A stretch of 5,333 nucleotides of DNA, from contig NZ_CAPJ01000074.1 in NCBI RefSeq assembly GCF_000331775.1, positions 1 through 5,333 of the forward strand. The letters run 5' to 3'. The notes under the pieces are model-generated. The model ran no database searches. It had not been told where the DNA came from and was given only the letters and a program-made list of their open reading frames with translations. The translations under genes and the position numbers were made by a program. This stretch comes from Xanthomonas translucens pv. translucens DSM 18974. GTDB taxonomy: Bacteria; Pseudomonadota; Gammaproteobacteria; Xanthomonadales; Xanthomonadaceae. The first letter of the stretch is position 1. Each line of letters opens with the position of its first letter. Positions 1 to 5,333 of this stretch are shown in pieces.

Positions 1-114
1 CGGTTCGGGACATCGGCGACGGCAGCGGGCGGGAACGGCCGCCAGCATCGCATACGGCGCGGCATCGGGCGGTTCCGATGGCCTGGAACCGGGGTGCGGG
101 CCGCGTCGCGCGGC
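1..114. other. Short stretch downstream of ftsK, no gene supported
   Basis: This GC-rich stretch lies after the ftsK stop codon, reading leftward. In many gammaproteobacteria the next gene on the same strand is lolA, encoding the periplasmic lipoprotein carrier. Minus-strand ATG codons occur here, but the peptides they open (Arg-, Pro- and Cys-rich) do not look like the hydrophobic signal peptide expected of LolA, so I do not call a lolA start. I also see no GC stem followed by a T-run that would mark an intrinsic terminator for ftsK. The lolA gene, if present, probably begins left of the window. Confidence 0.5.
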
Positions 115-2472
<2,358 letters not shown>

Positions 2473-2486
2473 GCTATGACCAGACC

Positions 2487-2522
2487 TTAGAAATACACCG
2501 TTAGTGATTGATAATAAACGAA
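2487..2522 (+). promoter_or_regulatory. Candidate sigma-70 promoter for trxB
   Basis: On the plus strand, TTAGAA (2487-2492, 3 of 6 matches to TTGACA) lies 17 bp upstream of GATAAT (2510-2515, 5 of 6 matches to TATAAT). The predicted start is near 2522, which would give trxB a leader of about 238 nt. The -10 overlaps the -10 proposed for ftsK on the other strand. The -35 is poor, so a promoter nearer trxB remains possible; none with a good match was seen there. Confidence 0.3.
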
Positions 2523-2539
2523 TCGGCCTGGCATTTCAG
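2504..2539 (-). promoter_or_regulatory. Candidate sigma-70 promoter for ftsK
   Basis: On the minus strand, -35 CTGAAA (2534-2539, 4 of 6 matches to TTGACA) is followed after 17 bp by -10 TATTAT (2511-2516, 5 of 6 matches to TATAAT). The predicted transcript start is near 2504, giving a short leader of about 32 nt before the GTG start. The site sits in the only markedly AT-rich patch of the intergenic region. It is inferred from sequence alone. Confidence 0.45.
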
Positions 2540-2666
2540 CAGTTGTAACCTGAATCGTCCCGCGGCGCTTGCGGCAACGCCCGGCACCCCGCGGCGGCAG
2601 GCACACACGGCGTTGGCACGGTGACAGGCGGGCCGCAGGCTGCAGCGTTCTCGCCACGCGGCTTGA

Positions 2667-3728
<1,062 letters not shown>

Positions 3729-3733
3729 GCACG

Positions 3734-3772
3734 CCGCCACGCGCGCGCTGACGGCGTCCGCCACGCGCGCGC
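3734..3772 (+). repeat. 15-bp direct repeat in the trxB-COG3146 spacer, with hairpin potential
   Basis: CCGCCACGCGCGCGC occurs exactly at 3734-3748 and 3758-3772, a 24-bp offset, and fills most of the 54-bp spacer between the two genes. The GCGCGCGC ends (3741-3748 and 3765-3772) are self-complementary and could pair across a 16-nt loop in RNA. No T-run follows, so this is not a typical intrinsic terminator. It could be a stability or attenuation element, or simple GC drift. Confidence 0.75.
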
Positions 3773-3782
3773 GGGTGCCGGC

Positions 3783-4904
3783 ATGAGCAGCGTGCGCTGG
3801 CTGCACCGGCTGGACGAAGTCGCCGCGGCCGACTGGGACGCGCTGCACGACGGCAGCAACCCGTTCGTCGCCCACGCGTTCCTGTCCGGCCTGGAACGGC
3901 ACGGCTGCCTGCGCCCGGACTGGGGCTGGACGCCGTTGCACCTGACCCTGTGGGACGGCGACGCGCTGGTCGCCGCCGCGCCGGGCTACCTGAAGACCAA
4001 CTCGCACGGCGAGTTCGTGTTCGACCACGCCTGGGCGCATGCCTACGCGCGCTACGGCCAGGACTACTTCCCGAAATGGCTGTGCGCGGTGCCGTACTCG
4101 CCGGTGACTGGGCCGCGGCTGCTGGCGCGCGACACGGCCCGGCGCCAGGCGCTGCTCGCCGCGATGCAGGCGCTGACCGCGGCCAGCGGGCTGTCCTCGG
4201 CGCACGTGAACTTCCACAGCGCCGCGGAGGACGCCGCCTTCGACGAGGACTGGCTGGCGCGCAGCGACGTGCAATACCAGTGGCACAACGAAGCCGGCTG
4301 GACCGATTTCGACGCCTATCTGGCGGCGATGGACCACAAACGGCGCAAGAACATCCGCCAGGAACGGGCCAAGGTGCAGCGCGCCGGCATCGGCTTCCGC
4401 GTCGTGCATGGCGACGAGGCCAGCGCCGCCGACCTGCAGACGATGTATGCGTTCTATCTGCGCACCTTCGACGATTACGGCAATTCACCGGCGCTGACCC
4501 TGGAATTCTTCTCGTACATCGCACGAGAAATTCCACGTAACATCCTGATATTCTTGGCCATGCAGGAAGAAAAGCCGATCGCCGGAGCGCTCTGCCTGCG
4601 CGGCGGCGATACGTTGTACGGCCGCTACTGGGGCGGCGAGACCCTGCCCGGCCTGCATTTCGAGACCTGCTATTACCAGGGCATCGACTACTGCCTGCGC
4701 GAAGGCCTGACTAGGTTCGAGCCGGGCGCGCAGGGCGAGCACAAGATCGCCCGCGGCTTCCTGCCGCGGCTGGTGCGCAGTCGCCACTGGATCGCCGACC
4801 CCGGCTTTCGCGCGCCGCTGGCCGACTGGTGCACCGAGGAAACCGCCGCGGTGCGCCAGCACGCGGCGACCCTGCTGCGGCACTCGCCATTCCGCCAGGA
4901 CTGA
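3783..4904 (+). CDS. FemAB-like GNAT-superfamily N-acyltransferase (COG3146/DUF482), substrate unknown
   Basis: This 373-aa protein is assigned to the FemAB-like family (COG3146, Pfam DUF482), named for a proposed link to peptidoglycan, though no substrate is firmly known. Features that support the family by eye are [19 protein letters not shown] (81-99), [11 protein letters not shown] (104-114), the basic [13 protein letters not shown] stretch (183-195), [15 protein letters not shown] (222-236) and the C-terminal signature [16 protein letters not shown] (311-326). There is no signal peptide or membrane segment, so it should be cytoplasmic. Translation starts at ATG 3783, 54 bp after trxB; no clear Shine-Dalgarno is seen. 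The stop is 29 bp before aat, so co-transcription with both neighbours is likely. Codons around 4500-4715 (ATA, TTG, AGG) are less typical than those of the rest of the gene. The family call is confident; the function is not established. Confidence 0.88.
   Translation: MSSVRWLHRLDEVAAADWDALHDGSNPFVAHAFLSGLERHGCLRPDWGWTPLHLTLWDGDALVAAAPGYLKTNSHGEFVFDHAWAHAYARYGQDYFPKWLCAVPYSPVTGPRLLARDTARRQALLAAMQALTAASGLSSAHVNFHSAAEDAAFDEDWLARSDVQYQWHNEAGWTDFDAYLAAMDHKRRKNIRQERAKVQRAGIGFRVVHGDEASAADLQTMYAFYLRTFDDYGNSPALTLEFFSYIAREIPRNILIFLAMQEEKPIAGALCLRGGDTLYGRYWGGETLPGLHFETCYYQGIDYCLREGLTRFEPGAQGEHKIARGFLPRLVRSRHWIADPGFRAPLADWCTEETAAVRQHAATLLRHSPFRQD
4501..4535. repeat. AT-rich imperfect inverted repeat inside the COG3146 gene
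   Basis: The left arm is TGGAATTCTTCTCGT (4501-4515), the spacer is ACATCGC (4516-4522) and the right arm is ACGAGAAATTCCA (4523-4535). The arms pair over 13 bp with a single 2-nt bulge in the left arm. The element lies in the coding frame (residues around [12 protein letters not shown]) and in an unusually AT-rich patch for this GC-rich gene. Confidence 0.75.
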
Positions 4905-4933
4905 GCCGCCGCCCGATCGGCTACGCTGCGTCG

Positions 4934-5333
4934 ATGCGCCGTCTCCCCGCCCTGCTCCCCGCCGATCCGGCCGCCCCGTTCCCGCCCGCGGTCAGCGCGC
5001 TGCGCGAACCGGACGGCCTGCTCGCAATCGGCGGCGACCTGACCCCGACGCGCCTGCTCAACGCCTACGCGCACGGCATCTTCCCGTGGTACTCGGACGG
5101 CGATCCGATCCTGTGGTGGAGCCCGGACCCGCGCACCGTGTTCCGCAGCGACGCAGTGCGGCTGTCCTCGCGCTTCCGCCGCGCGCTGCGCCACTCGCCG
5201 TGGCGGGTGCGCGCCGACACCGCGTTCGCGCAGGTGATCGGCGCCTGCGCGCGGGCGCCGCGGCGCGGCCAGGACGGCACCTGGATCACCGCCGAGATGA
5301 CGGCCGCCTATGTCGCCCTGCACCGCGCCGGAC
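4934..5333 (+). CDS. aat: Leucyl/phenylalanyl-tRNA-protein transferase (Aat), 5' part
   Basis: Aat transfers Leu or Phe from aminoacyl-tRNA to the N-terminus of proteins that begin with Arg or Lys, creating N-degrons that ClpS delivers to ClpAP. The frame opens at ATG 4934 and runs without a stop to the window edge, giving 133 codons of a protein that is usually about 230-250 aa. Family hallmarks are [20 protein letters not shown] (22-41), AHGIFPWYS (46-54), [11 protein letters not shown] (57-67) and GTWIT (115-119), which match E. coli Aat nearly residue for residue. The start is supported because its distance to ALREP is close to that in E. coli. No Shine-Dalgarno is evident in the 29-bp gap after the COG3146 gene, so translational coupling is possible. 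The C-terminal half lies outside the window. Confidence 0.96.
   Translation, partial: MRRLPALLPADPAAPFPPAVSALREPDGLLAIGGDLTPTRLLNAYAHGIFPWYSDGDPILWWSPDPRTVFRSDAVRLSSRFRRALRHSPWRVRADTAFAQVIGACARAPRRGQDGTWITAEMTAAYVALHRAG

Noticed and set aside
1..114. Start of lolA on the minus strand
   Set aside because: No frame shows a signal-peptide-like start, so the gene cannot be supported from these bases.
2487..2520. LexA-type site beginning TTAG (two TTAG copies at 2487 and 2501)
   Set aside because: Neither is followed by TACTA at the 6-bp spacing expected for the Xanthomonas-type LexA motif.
2505..2524. Fur-box-like TGATAAT in the AT-rich island
   Set aside because: Only one half-site matches. 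The other half lacks the ATTATCA partner, and the sequence is better explained as a -10 element.
4688..5323. A 211-codon minus-strand frame over aat
   Set aside because: It is antisense to a clearly recognisable Aat N-terminal half and has biased shadow composition.

Overview
This window is a GC-rich stretch of proteobacterial chromosome. The four proteins, the gene order and the short 785-residue FtsK all point to Xanthomonadaceae, most likely Xanthomonas or a close relative. That assignment rests on reading the proteins, not on a database search.

Layout: positions 1-114 are a tail downstream of ftsK with no gene I can support. Positions 115-2472 on the minus strand hold a complete ftsK, encoding the septal DNA translocase. 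Positions 2473-2759 are a divergent intergenic region with a conspicuous AT-rich island at about 2487-2518, which probably carries back-to-back promoters for ftsK (minus) and trxB (plus). Positions 2760-3728 encode thioredoxin reductase (trxB). A 54-bp spacer with a 15-bp direct repeat separates it from 3783-4904, a FemAB-like/COG3146 (Pfam DUF482) N-acyltransferase-family protein of unknown substrate. After a 29-bp gap, aat (leucyl/phenylalanyl-tRNA-protein transferase) starts at 4934 and runs off the right edge with 133 codons visible.

The arrangement resembles the E. coli region around clpA-infA-aat-cydCD-trxB-lrp-ftsK-lolA. There too, aat and trxB read one way and ftsK-lolA the other. Here cydDC and lrp are absent between the conserved genes, and a COG3146 gene sits between trxB and aat. 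The three plus-strand genes are closely spaced and may be co-transcribed. Their roles are redox homeostasis (TrxB), an uncharacterised acyl or aminoacyl transfer (COG3146) and N-degron tagging for ClpAPS proteolysis (Aat). FtsK acts separately in chromosome segregation and division.

This is a conserved housekeeping region, and I see no mobile element, CRISPR array, defence system or RNA gene. The items most worth a second look are: the COG3146 gene beside Aat (two members of related acyltransferase folds side by side), the AT-rich inverted repeat and rare-codon patch inside that gene, the overlapping divergent promoters, the C-tract right after the trxB start, and the in-frame 18-bp repeat in the FtsK linker.
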